A stretch of 64,000 bases of DNA, taken from positions 7,936,001 through 8,000,000 of the forward strand of contig NZ_CP028369.1 of the NCBI RefSeq assembly GCF_003032475.1, written 5' to 3'. The notes under the pieces are model-generated. The model ran no database searches. It was not told where the DNA came from and worked only from the letters and a program-made list of their open reading frames with translations. A program made the translations under genes and the position numbers. Below, one piece after another: positions 52,801 to 58,956 of the stretch (position 1 is the stretch's first letter; every line of letters starts with the position of its first letter). Origin of the DNA: Streptomyces sp. P3 (GTDB lineage Bacteria > Actinomycetota > Actinomycetes > Streptomycetales > Streptomycetaceae).

Positions 52801-53816
52801 GCGCCGTCCGCCGCCACCGCCGCGGCGAACGCCGCGCCGTCGCTCACCCGGGTCATGGGCCCCTGCGCGACCGGCAGGTGGGTGCCGAGCGCCCGGGCCA
52901 TCGGCGACCCGTCCCGCAGCGCCTGCCCGGCGGTGTCGTCGCGCAGGGCGTCCAGGACCGCGTCCCTGAGCGCGCGGACCGTCCGCCGGACGTCGACCCA
53001 GCGCTCGGCGAACCGGGCGGCGAGGAACCCGTCCTGGCCCACCGGGAGCAACTGGGTGCGCGGGTCCTGGGCGCCCAGCATCGCGGCCACGGTCTCGGCG
53101 GTCGGGTCCGGCGCGAACCGCGGCGCGTCCGGGCCCCGCCGCAGCAGGACGCGGTGACCGGCCAGGACGACGGTCTCCGAACCGTCCAGGGTGCGCAGCA
53201 CGGCCGCGGTCGGCTCGGGCAGGGCCGACTCGGCGAGCAGCGCCAGCTGACTGTCCAGGACCACGCCGGCCGCCCCGCCGGCCACCGCGGCGGCCGCGGT
53301 GCGCGGGCCGATGCCGCCGCACGCCCACACCGGGACGCTCACCTCGGGCGCGGCGAGGAGCTGCTGGAGCAGGACGTAGGTGCTCAGCTCGCCGATCCGG
53401 CCACCGCACTCGGCGCCGCGCGCGATCAGGCCGTGCGCCCCGACGCGCATCGCGTCCCGCGCACCGGCCAGGTCGACGACCTCCACCAATACGCGATGAC
53501 GGCTCGTCAAATTGCTTATTACCAAGGGATGTTGCGCGCCCCGAGCCGCTTCCGCGGTGAGGATCACCGTGTGCGGGCCGTCCGGGGCCAGGTCGGCGGG
53601 ACCGAGCGCGCAGTGCGCGCCGAGCCGGACTCCGAACCCACCGGGGGAGGCCCGGCGCAGGCGCGCGAGTGCCTCCCGGGATCTTCGGTCACCCGGCCCC
53701 AGGTCGAGTACGCCCAGGCCGCCGGCCCGGTTGACCGCCAGGGCGAGCCCCGCGTCGGGCTCTCCGAACGGAGTGATGCCGATGATCATGTCCTCGGTAC
53801 GCACAGCGGACGTCAT
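46812..53816 (-). CDS. Type I PKS subunit: two PfaD-like flavin domains-KS-AT-ACP-KR
   Basis: A 2334-residue enzyme. Residues 1 to about 240 and about 310-640 are tandem nitronate-monooxygenase/PfaD-like TIM barrels. The first has GAECGGRIG, the second GAECGGHVG, so only the second keeps the conserved His. KS follows (VVGMACMFPG, VDAACASSLAAVDVA, EAHGTGTVVGD, KSQIGHTKCAAG), then AT (FLFPGQGSQRTGM, AAGHSYGELVALCA), an ACP (about 1700, DLSIDSIKRAEIAGELA) and a C-terminal KR (AGGARGITAQFAAAL, YAAANDALETLG). ATG 53816 with GGAGA upstream is preferred to TTG 53831. The DSIKR-type ACP and flavin ER point to an iterative PUFA-synthase-like enzyme. Confidence 0.87.
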   Translation of the reverse strand: MTSAVRTEDMIIGITPFGEPDAGLALAVNRAGGLGVLDLGPGDRRSREALARLRRASPGGFGVRLGAHCALGPADLAPDGPHTVILTAEAARGAQHPLVISNLTSRHRVLVEVVDLAGARDAMRVGAHGLIARGAECGGRIGELSTYVLLQQLLAAPEVSVPVWACGGIGPRTAAAAVAGGAAGVVLDSQLALLAESALPEPTAAVLRTLDGSETVVLAGHRVLLRRGPDAPRFAPDPTAETVAAMLGAQDPRTQLLPVGQDGFLAARFAERWVDVRRTVRALRDAVLDALRDDTAGQALRDGSPMARALGTHLPVAQGPMTRVSDGAAFAAAVAADGALPFLALALADGERTRAMLAETRDAAAGRPWGVGVLGFAPEEVRAAQLEAVRELRPTHAIIAGGRPSQAQALERDGVRTFLHVPSPGLLRQFLEAGARRFVFEGAECGGHVGPRASFPLWEAQLAVLEDFLTDREASDVQVFFAGGVHDERSAAMVAALAAPLTARGAAVGVLMGTAYLFTEEAVALGAIRPLFQQQVMAAGSTALLESAPGHATRCVPSPFAAGYRDRAARLRAEGVPQRRIWEELERLNVGRLRVASKGVTRDADGLLTPVDEERQLAEGMFMAGEVAVLRSAPTTLAALHMSVTTGALDHLARRAAEFGLPDDPDEAAAPAPLDVAVVGMACMFPGAPDLAAFWANVVGGVDAVGEVPADRWDPAVHHGTSTPSKWGGFLPRIPFDPLRYGIPPASLGSVEPVQLLSLEAARRALEDAGYGDGGRRFDRSRTSVVFGAEAGSDLSNAATLRAVLPSYYGEVPAGLDGQLPQLTEDSFPGMLANVISGRIANRLDLGGANYTVDAACASSLAAVDVACKELTGGTSDVVLCGGADLHNGINDYVLFSSVHALSPTGRSRAFDGSADGIALGEGVACVVLKRLADAERDGDRIYGVIKGLGSSSDGRSLGLTAPRPEGQRSALERAYRNAGVSPADVGLLEAHGTGTVVGDRTELRILTEVFDEAGARPGGCVLGSVKSQIGHTKCAAGLAGLIKTLLALHTGVRPPTLHVEAPNPAWDAVASPFAFHAEARPWAAPPRERLAGVSAFGFGGTNFHVVLAAHADGVPPVRAMDAWPAELFVFRGRDEAAARRAVSELLDAAQTGGRPWRLRDLALSAARRADASTDPTWFAVVATDVDDLAEKLRRLTDDPAGNAPARGVHRAVQHEERDARPSDGAGEGKVAFLFPGQGSQRTGMLADLFVAFPELRPYLELGRAHADALYPPAAFDDAGRARQQAALTDTRAAQPALGLAGLAAHAVLTAAGVRPDMAAGHSYGELVALCAAGALTPETLLELSAERAAAILEAAGRADGEGGQDGGDGDPGTMAAVTAGADAVTEVLTAGSAPDSVVVANRNSPQQTVISGPTDAVAEAVRLLREAGLGARRIPVACAFHSPLVAGAADRFAGALAERPVHAPEFPVWSNRTAAPYPADADAVRAGLAAQIGAPVAFAEQIEAMYAAGARVFVEAGPGSVLTRLVGQILGDRPHRTVACEPRPGGGLGGWLDALAALAVAGQPVRAGWLLRGRDAVDAVRTPVPKRPGWTVDGQLVRTAAGALLPGALAPARRVAETQETTVTTNPPPGVPSDRDALISEFLRTSREMIAAQRDVLLTYFGGAPGTVIAAPAAVPQPRAVQAPAELAAPRPQSSAPGTASAETVAADTGAPAEAVTPAGGPPDVQRVVLEIISERTGYPLDMIEPDLDLEADLSIDSIKRAEIAGELARRLGGVGADLTAMDDAELEELTKARTAAAVTDWLTARLGDGPAPGTAPTAPTPATPAPLAPIAPEAPGADEVRAEAPRRHVLRPVLLDAAAQAPADPSAVLSGTRWTVLGDAPEVAARLVAHGADVTVHGRDHVLSQDDGAVDGVLYLGALMNAGDGAPVLPEAFPVLKAALEGGPRWLLAVRRADGDTPDARPAGLRGLFRTLARECPDTLARVVDLTDVSASAVADSVVAEAVAADRTPVVLRTAAGRHGFELVEAPLGALGSTGAGPAGDGVAEAAALGLDRNSVVLLAGGARGITAQFAAALAGAARCRLELLGRTPAPDGPEDADTAAARTPAALRAALAARGGLRPAEINRAAELLLAQREITATLAELEALGGRPRYRTVDFREPDSVRQAVKEIHAEHGRLDGVVHAAGVIEDRLIGEKSPESFQRVYGTKATGAHALLTALEELPSAPAFTVLFGSVSAVLGNRGQVDYAAANDALETLGAAFAARTGRRAVTVHWGPWAPTAGHTGMVGAELAREYARRGIRLIDPEEGTAALLRELAWGEESATAVVYTASGW

Positions 53817-53943
53817 GATTCTCCGAATCAAGGTGAGACTGCACGGTGGGGGGTTCGGGACAGCAAAGGCGGCTCACCGGATTCCAGCGGGCAGAGGTTC
53901 ACCGCGGAACGCCGTTCTACAGCGCGTGCTCGAAACGCGTTGA

Positions 53944-53973
53944 AAGGTAGTGCTCTTATTACTCACTGGTCAA
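53944..53973 (-). promoter_or_regulatory. Promoter of the PKS operon (TTGACC-18-TACCTT)
   Basis: On the minus strand TTGACC (53973-53968) and TACCTT (53949-53944) are separated by 18 bp and point to the giant PKS gene, whose start is 128 bp away. The patch is AT-richer than its surroundings. A perfect 10-bp palindrome CGTTCGAACG (53974-53983) abuts the -35 box and is a candidate operator. Confidence 0.6.
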
Positions 53974-54704
53974 CGTTCGAACGATCGGCCGGTATCCAGC
54001 CGCAACGATTCGGTCAGTCGCACGCGCCGGGTGGGGTGAAGGAATGCGGATGAACCCCTTCTGCCGCCTCCCGCGACCGTCGGCCGTGGGTCTGGTCGAA
54101 GCGTCAACGACTCCTGGAAATAGGCCCCTTGGGACCGCAAGTCCGACATCGGGACATCCGTTTCCGGCATCGTCCGCACGGCGGGTCGCTATCCGTGTGT
54201 CGGCCCCTGAGCGGCGGGGAAGGCTTCGTGGTCATGGCCGCTTCCGACCCCTCTCTGGCCGTGGATGTCTTGGAACAGCTCTTCGTGGGTGCCGCTCGCG
54301 GGCGGCCCGACCGTCGGGCCCGGGCGGCCCGTCGGAGGAGCCCGGGGCCGCCGGCCGGAGGAGTCCGGGCGGCCCTTCGACGGAGTTCGGGCGGCAGACG
54401 GCGGCGACCGGACGGCGGACGGCGGTGCCGGGCCGCCGTGTGCGCTCGGCCCGAGTCGTGTGCGCTCTGCGGTGAGACGGGTCTTGACGTGAGCCGGGCG
54501 GCTGCCAAGACTGGGCTGACTCCGCAGTCGAGCCGGTCCTCGGGAGGTCGTCGGCCGGCTTGGCTGCGTGGTCCCGGCAGGCGCGCCGGGGCGGCCCGGT
54601 GACCGGGCAGTCGGCGCAGGCCTCGTCCTCCGTCCGGGGCCGTGGCGCGGGTGTCCGGAGTGTTGACGGCCGGCCCGTTGCGACAATCAGCCCATAGTGC
54701 GCGT
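53974..54704. other. Long intergenic region between PKS operon and serine hydrolase homologue
   Basis: About 730 bp without a convincing gene. Frames on both strands are open but Arg/Pro/Gly-rich and lack normal codon-position bias. From about 54290 to 54430 it is built of short CGGACGGCGG-like repeats. The left end carries the PKS operon promoter and palindrome; the right end the promoter of the rightward gene, where GTTGACGG (54661-54668) could be a -35 box. Confidence 0.5.
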
Positions 54705-55901
54705 ATGACGCGTACCCGTACGGCGCTGCTGTGCGCCGCCGCCCTCCTCGCCTCGACCCTGCAGACCGCGGTCGCGGCCGCCGTCCCCGATCGCCAGGAC
54801 CACGCCTGCACCACGACTCGTGACCCGCGGGGTCAGGCACGCGAGGTCCTCGACATCGTCCGCAGGGCCAAGAAGGAGCTCGACCTCGAGGCGGCCCTCG
54901 TCAAGGTCACGGTCGGCGGCCGTGACCTGGTCACGACCGCCGTCGGCGAGTCCATGACGGGCGTCCCCGCCACCCCCGCCATGCACTTCCGGACCGGCTC
55001 GGTCGGCATCGCCTTCATGGGCACCGTGCTGCTGCAGCTCGTGGAGGAGGGCCGGGCGGACCTCGACGACCCGGTGTCCAGGTGGCTGCCGCGCCTACCG
55101 CACGGCGACCGGATCACCCTGCGCATGCTCGGCGACTCCACCTCGGGCCTGCACGACTACGTCACCGACCCGGTCTTCCTCAGGAAGCTCTACGCCGACC
55201 CCTGGCGGCACTGGACCCCGAAGGAGGTCGTCGGGATCTCCCTGAGCCACCCCCTGTGGTACGCGCCGGGCACGAACTGGAGCTACTCGCACGCCAACTT
55301 CGTCCTCCTCGGCCGCGCCCTGGAGAAGATCTCCGGCACCCCGCTCGACCGCCTGCTGAGCAGGCGCGTCTACCGTCCGCTCGGCCTGCGCAACACCCGC
55401 GGCGGCGACACCGCGGTCATCCCGAAGCCGGTGCTGCACGCCTACGACGACGAGCGCGGCACCTACGAGGAGTCCACCTACTGGAACCCGTCCTGGACCA
55501 CCGCGCCCGGCGCCGTCATCACCCAGGACGTCTGCGACCTCGCCCGCTCCGGACAGGCCGTCGGCTCGGGTGAGCTGCTCTCGCGACAGTCCTTCCGCAC
55601 CCAGCTGAACCCGGGCACGGTCGGCCTCGGCCACCCGACCGCCACCTGCCCCGCGACGGTCTGCCTGCCCATGACCGAGGACTTCCACTTCGGCCTCGGC
55701 GTCGTCGTCAAGAACGGCTGGGTGCTCCAGAACCCGTCCTTCTTCGGCTACGCGGCCGTGATGGCGTACGAGCCGCACAAGCGGCTGTCCATCGCCGTGT
55801 CCACGACGGTGGGCCGCAACGCGCCCGGCGGCAACAACTCCCAGACGATCACCGAGCGGATCGCGAAACTGCTGGACCCGCGGCACCCGCTCGGCGCCTG
55901 A
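54705..55901 (+). CDS. Exported serine-hydrolase (beta-lactamase family) homologue with degenerate active site
   Basis: A 398-residue secreted protein with signal peptide (ALLCAAALLASTLQTAVAAA). The fold is that of class C beta-lactamase/D-aminopeptidase-like hydrolases: a long catalytic helix after MHFRTGSVGIAF, and SGLHDYVTDP, YAPGTNWSYSHANFVLLGRA. However, the Ser-x-x-Lys motif reads SVGI, so the catalytic lysine is absent, and the Tyr-x-Asn motif reads YSH. It may bind rather than cleave, or use another mechanism. Cysteines (CTTT; CPATVC) could form disulfides outside the cell. ATG 54705 has no strong ribosome-binding site. A strong terminator follows. Confidence 0.85.
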   Translation: MTRTRTALLCAAALLASTLQTAVAAAVPDRQDHACTTTRDPRGQAREVLDIVRRAKKELDLEAALVKVTVGGRDLVTTAVGESMTGVPATPAMHFRTGSVGIAFMGTVLLQLVEEGRADLDDPVSRWLPRLPHGDRITLRMLGDSTSGLHDYVTDPVFLRKLYADPWRHWTPKEVVGISLSHPLWYAPGTNWSYSHANFVLLGRALEKISGTPLDRLLSRRVYRPLGLRNTRGGDTAVIPKPVLHAYDDERGTYEESTYWNPSWTTAPGAVITQDVCDLARSGQAVGSGELLSRQSFRTQLNPGTVGLGHPTATCPATVCLPMTEDFHFGLGVVVKNGWVLQNPSFFGYAAVMAYEPHKRLSIAVSTTVGRNAPGGNNSQTITERIAKLLDPRHPLGA

Positions 55902-55916
55902 CCGCCCGCGCTCGAG

Positions 55917-55960
55917 CGGCCGGGGCCCCGTCCTCCTTACCCTGGACGGGGCCCCGGCCG
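55917..55960. terminator. Strong bidirectional terminator
   Basis: A perfect 17-bp inverted repeat (55917-55933 with 55944-55960) with a 10-nt loop lies between two convergent genes, 15 bp after one stop codon and 2 bp from the other. Confidence 0.85.
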
Positions 55961-55962
55961 TG

Positions 55963-56319
55963 TCACGAGAACGTGTGGACCAGCTGGATCTCGCCCACGA
56001 TGTGCGCGTTGAACTCGGGCAACTCCTCGGCCGGAACCCACAGTTCGAGAATCGTCCGGCCGCCGGCCCGCTGCACCGGATATCGGCGCAGGAACTCCGT
56101 GTCGACCTCGAACCGGGTGACGTGCCCGGCGCCGTCGTGCTTGACGTTCCAGTCCCGGGCGATTCTGACCGCGTAGTCCTCGTTGAGCACCGGATAGAAG
56201 ATCGGCTGCTCCGGGAGCCGGGGCGGCCAGGCGCGCCACTCGAGCTCACGCACCAGCTCGAGTTCCCCGGGGCCGGTGGGACGCCAAAGGGTCGTGGTGT
56301 CTCGGTGCTGCCTGGTCAC
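55963..56319 (-). CDS. Conserved hypothetical protein (118 aa)
   Basis: A small soluble protein with a motif-rich sequence: TTLWRPTGPGELELV, then RLPEQPIFYPVLNEDYAVRI, RDWNVKHDGAGHVTRFEVD and LELWVPAEELPEFNAHIVG. I recall this pattern from conserved actinomycete and proteobacterial proteins sometimes annotated as ADP-ribosylation/crystallin J1, a name without functional support. GTG 56319 is chosen because similar proteins begin shortly before TTLWRPTGP. Single gene, followed by a terminator. Confidence 0.75.
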   Translation of the reverse strand: MTRQHRDTTTLWRPTGPGELELVRELEWRAWPPRLPEQPIFYPVLNEDYAVRIARDWNVKHDGAGHVTRFEVDTEFLRRYPVQRAGGRTILELWVPAEELPEFNAHIVGEIQLVHTFS

Positions 56320-56486
56320 GGGAGTCTCTTCGCTTCCTGGTCGAGCAGACCGCCGGTGCGGTCTGCTGACGCCCGACGGTATCCGCCGTCCCGCCACGCG
56401 GGCAGGCGGTTTTTCCCGCTGCCGGCGCGGGCCGCCCGTCACCGTACGCGCGTGCCTGCTCCCCAGCCGCGCCGTCCCCGCCCTCG

Positions 56487-57137
56487 TCATGCCCCGGCGT
56501 GCCGGGTCGTGATCTCCGTGAGGTAGGCGCGCAGCATCGTCTTCGCCTCGTCGAGCAGGAGCGCGTCCCCCTCCGGGGAGCGGCGGAACGCCTCCTGGGC
56601 GAGGGCGTCGGCGGCGAGTAGCGCGGCGTGGCCCGCCCTGGCCAGTGCCCCGTCGTCGCCGGCCACGTCCAGGGCGGCCAGGACCCGGCGGACCCCGTCG
56701 GCCATCCGCGCCTTGTGCTCGCGGTCGGCGGCCCGGGTCCGCTCGGTCAGCCCGCTGCCGAACCACAGCGCGCGGAAGCCGTGTTCGGTCCGGTACACCT
56801 CGGCGTACGTGTCGACCAGGACGCCCACCGGGTCGTCCCACCGTTCCCGCGCCGCGGCCCGGACCAGGTCGTCCATGACGCCCTCCAGCCGGGCGAAGTA
56901 CCCCGTGGCGAGGGCGTCGATGATCGCGTTGCGGTCGGGGAGGTACTGGTACAGCGAGCCGACCGACACCTTCGCCTCCGCCGCCACCCGGGTCGTGGTG
57001 AGCGCCTCGACGCCCTCGTCCACCAGGATGCGCTCGGCGGCCTCCAGCATCAGCGCCAGACGTGCCCTGCTGCGCGCCTGCCTGGGGGTGCGGCGCAGGG
57101 GAACGCCGCCGTCGGGACCCGCGGTCGCCTGGACCAA
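56487..57137 (-). CDS. TetR-family transcriptional regulator
   Basis: A 216-residue regulator with N-terminal helix-turn-helix EAAERILVDEGVEALTTTRV, then VSVGSLYQYLPDRNAIIDAL, and a TetR_C helical domain. It starts 58 bp from a divergent aldolase-kinase operon. The gap contains the inverted repeat AACGTGA-N7-TCATGTT, a likely operator for both directions. The ligand is probably a metabolite of the aldolase-kinase pathway. Confidence 0.9.
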   Translation of the reverse strand: MVQATAGPDGGVPLRRTPRQARSRARLALMLEAAERILVDEGVEALTTTRVAAEAKVSVGSLYQYLPDRNAIIDALATGYFARLEGVMDDLVRAAARERWDDPVGVLVDTYAEVYRTEHGFRALWFGSGLTERTRAADREHKARMADGVRRVLAALDVAGDDGALARAGHAALLAADALAQEAFRRSPEGDALLLDEAKTMLRAYLTEITTRHAGA

Positions 57138-57156
57138 GGAACTGCCTCCAAATCTG

Positions 57157-57177
57157 AACGTGACTTTGTTTCATGTT
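57157..57177. promoter_or_regulatory. TetR operator candidate AACGTGA-N7-TCATGTT
   Basis: A 7-bp inverted repeat with one mismatch and a 7-bp centre, in the AT-rich 58-bp gap between the TetR gene and the aldolase gene. The size (21 bp) and location suit a TetR dimer. Confidence 0.55.
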
Positions 57178-57195
57178 TACGCTACCTTCGCGCCC

Positions 57196-57882
57196 ATGAC
57201 CGCCTCAAGCGCGACGCCGGGCAGGGAGCGGACCGCCGTGGCGGACGCCTGTCGGCGCCTGGGGGCCGAAGGCCTCCTCATCGGCACGGCAGGGAACGTG
57301 AGCGTACGCGTCGAGGACCGGGTCGCCGTCACCGCGACCGGCGCCGTCCTCGCCGACCTCACCCCGGACCAGGTGACCGTGGTCGACCTGGACGGCAAGG
57401 TCGTCACCGGGGACCTGCAGCCGACCTCGGAGCTGGAGCTGCACCTCGGCGTCTACCGCCGCTACGGAGCGGGCGCGGTCGTCCACACGCACGCCCCGAT
57501 GGCCACCGCCCTCTCCTGCGTGCTTGACGAACTGCCGTGTATCCACTACCAGTTGCTCGCGCTCGGCGGCACGGTGCGGGTCGCGCCGTACGCCACGTTC
57601 GGCACGCCCGAACTCGCCGAGTCCGTGCTCGACGCGCTCGACGGCCGCAGTGCCGCCCTGATGGCCAACCACGGCGCGCTCACCCACGCCCCGACCCTCG
57701 GCAAGGCCGTCGAGAACGCGCTGCTCCTCGAATGGGCCTGCGGCGTCTACCAGCGCGCGGCGGCCATGGGCCGGCCGCGCGTTCTTGACGAACAGCAGCA
57801 GCTCGCGGTCGTCGAGGCCGCGATCGCCCGGAACTACGGCGCCACCCACCCCGTTCCACCCGCGCAGGAGGAAGTCCGATGA
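57196..57882 (+). CDS. Class II aldolase/adducin-family protein (fuculose-phosphate aldolase type)
   Basis: A 228-residue zinc enzyme. GTAGNVSVRVED is the phosphate/substrate loop, QPTSELELHLGVYRR holds the catalytic Glu, VVHTHAPMATALSC the first His pair of the zinc site, and LMANHGALTHAP the third His. Such enzymes cleave sugar phosphates to dihydroxyacetone phosphate or lactaldehyde (fuculose-1-phosphate, ribulose-5-phosphate epimerase group) or decarboxylate. The kinase gene overlaps by four bases (ATGA), so kinase and aldolase probably act in succession on one sugar. No strong ribosome-binding site precedes ATG 57196. Confidence 0.88.
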   Translation: MTASSATPGRERTAVADACRRLGAEGLLIGTAGNVSVRVEDRVAVTATGAVLADLTPDQVTVVDLDGKVVTGDLQPTSELELHLGVYRRYGAGAVVHTHAPMATALSCVLDELPCIHYQLLALGGTVRVAPYATFGTPELAESVLDALDGRSAALMANHGALTHAPTLGKAVENALLLEWACGVYQRAAAMGRPRVLDEQQQLAVVEAAIARNYGATHPVPPAQEEVR

Positions 57883-58808
57883 AGGTCGTCACGATGGGCG
57901 TGCACGTACTCGACGTACTGGTGCGTCCGGTGCAGGAGATACCCGAGGGCCAGGGCGCGACCCTGGTGGACGACATCCGGATGACGGCCGCCGGAACCGC
58001 CGGCGGCACCGCGCTCACCCTCGCCAAACTGGGCGCCGAGGTGCGCACGGCGGGTGCCGTCGGCTCCGACCCGACCGGCGACATGCTGATCCAGCTGCTG
58101 AAGCGGGGCGGCGTCGACACCGGGTTCCTGGTCCGCCGCACCGACACCGCCACCTCCGCGAGCGTCCTGCCGATCCGGCCGAACGGGGACCGTCCCTCGC
58201 TGCACCTGCTCGGCGCGAACATCACGTACGGCCCCGACGACGTCCCCTGGGACGCCCTCGCCGAGGCGACCCATCTGCACCTCGGTGGCCCGGAGCTGAT
58301 CGGCGTCGACGCGGCGGCGCGCATCCTGTCGTACGCCGGGGAACACGGCGTCGTGACCTCCGTGGACCTGCTCGCCCCCGGAGTCCTCGGCAGCTTCGAG
58401 CAGATCGAGGCGGCCCTGCCGCACATCGACCATCTGCTGCCCAACGAGGACCAGGTGCTCGGCTTCACCGGCGAGAGCGACCTGCTCACGGGCGCCCGGA
58501 AGCTGCTGGCCGCCGGCGTGGGCGTCGTCGCCGTCACGCGCGGCGGGAAGGGCGCGCTCGTGGTGACGGCGGACGGCGCGGAGCCGGTGCCCGCCTTCGA
58601 GGTCGACGTCGTCGACACCACCGGATGCGGCGACGCGTTCTCGGCGGGCTACCTCAGGGGCGTCAGCCTGGGCCGCACGCCGGGCGACGCCGCCGTCCTC
58701 GGCAGCGCCGCCGCCGCACTCGTCGCCCAGGGACTCGGCAGCGACCACGGCGACTTCGACCTCGCCGCCGCCGACGAGTTCGCCGCGACGCACAAACCCC
58801 GCCAGTGA
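57879..58808 (+). CDS. PfkB-family carbohydrate kinase
   Basis: A 309-residue ribokinase-like sugar kinase. The N-terminal substrate region has GTAGGTALTLAKLGAEV, and the C-terminal signature DTTGCGDAFSAGYLRG contains the catalytic Asp and anion hole. An NEDQV segment (LLPNEDQVLGFTG) and VTRGGKGALVV match the family. It is cotranscribed with the class II aldolase and probably phosphorylates that enzyme's substrate or precursor. The specific sugar is not identifiable. Confidence 0.92.
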   Translation: MKVVTMGVHVLDVLVRPVQEIPEGQGATLVDDIRMTAAGTAGGTALTLAKLGAEVRTAGAVGSDPTGDMLIQLLKRGGVDTGFLVRRTDTATSASVLPIRPNGDRPSLHLLGANITYGPDDVPWDALAEATHLHLGGPELIGVDAAARILSYAGEHGVVTSVDLLAPGVLGSFEQIEAALPHIDHLLPNEDQVLGFTGESDLLTGARKLLAAGVGVVAVTRGGKGALVVTADGAEPVPAFEVDVVDTTGCGDAFSAGYLRGVSLGRTPGDAAVLGSAAAALVAQGLGSDHGDFDLAAADEFAATHKPRQ

Positions 58809-58956
58809 GCTGAGCGCGCACGCGCACCGAGGACGCCGGAGGGGGCGGGCCGGAGCGCGGTGGGGCGGACCGGGACGGGAGGAGGCGGGGGAGGGACGGC
58901 TCGGACGGGGCAGGGCCGTGACCTCCGGGCGCGACGGCTCTGCCGCGGGGGCCCGT

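Noticed and set aside
38704..53816. Enediyne or canonical PfaABCD PUFA synthase
   Set aside because: There is no enediyne accessory gene such as a thioesterase of that type, and a true PfaA would carry several tandem ACPs and a KR in other order. I therefore keep the wording PUFA-synthase-like.
42145..54053. Very long plus-strand frames (1562 and 1981 codons) opposite the PKS genes
   Set aside because: Antisense shadows rich in Arg, Gly, Val and Gln with no motifs; the minus strand carries complete KS, AT, ACP and KR signatures.
53974..54704. Several open frames of 60-240 codons in the gap right of the PKS operon
   Set aside because: All are Arg/Pro/Gly-rich, overlap each other on both strands and lack ribosome-binding sites and normal third-position bias.
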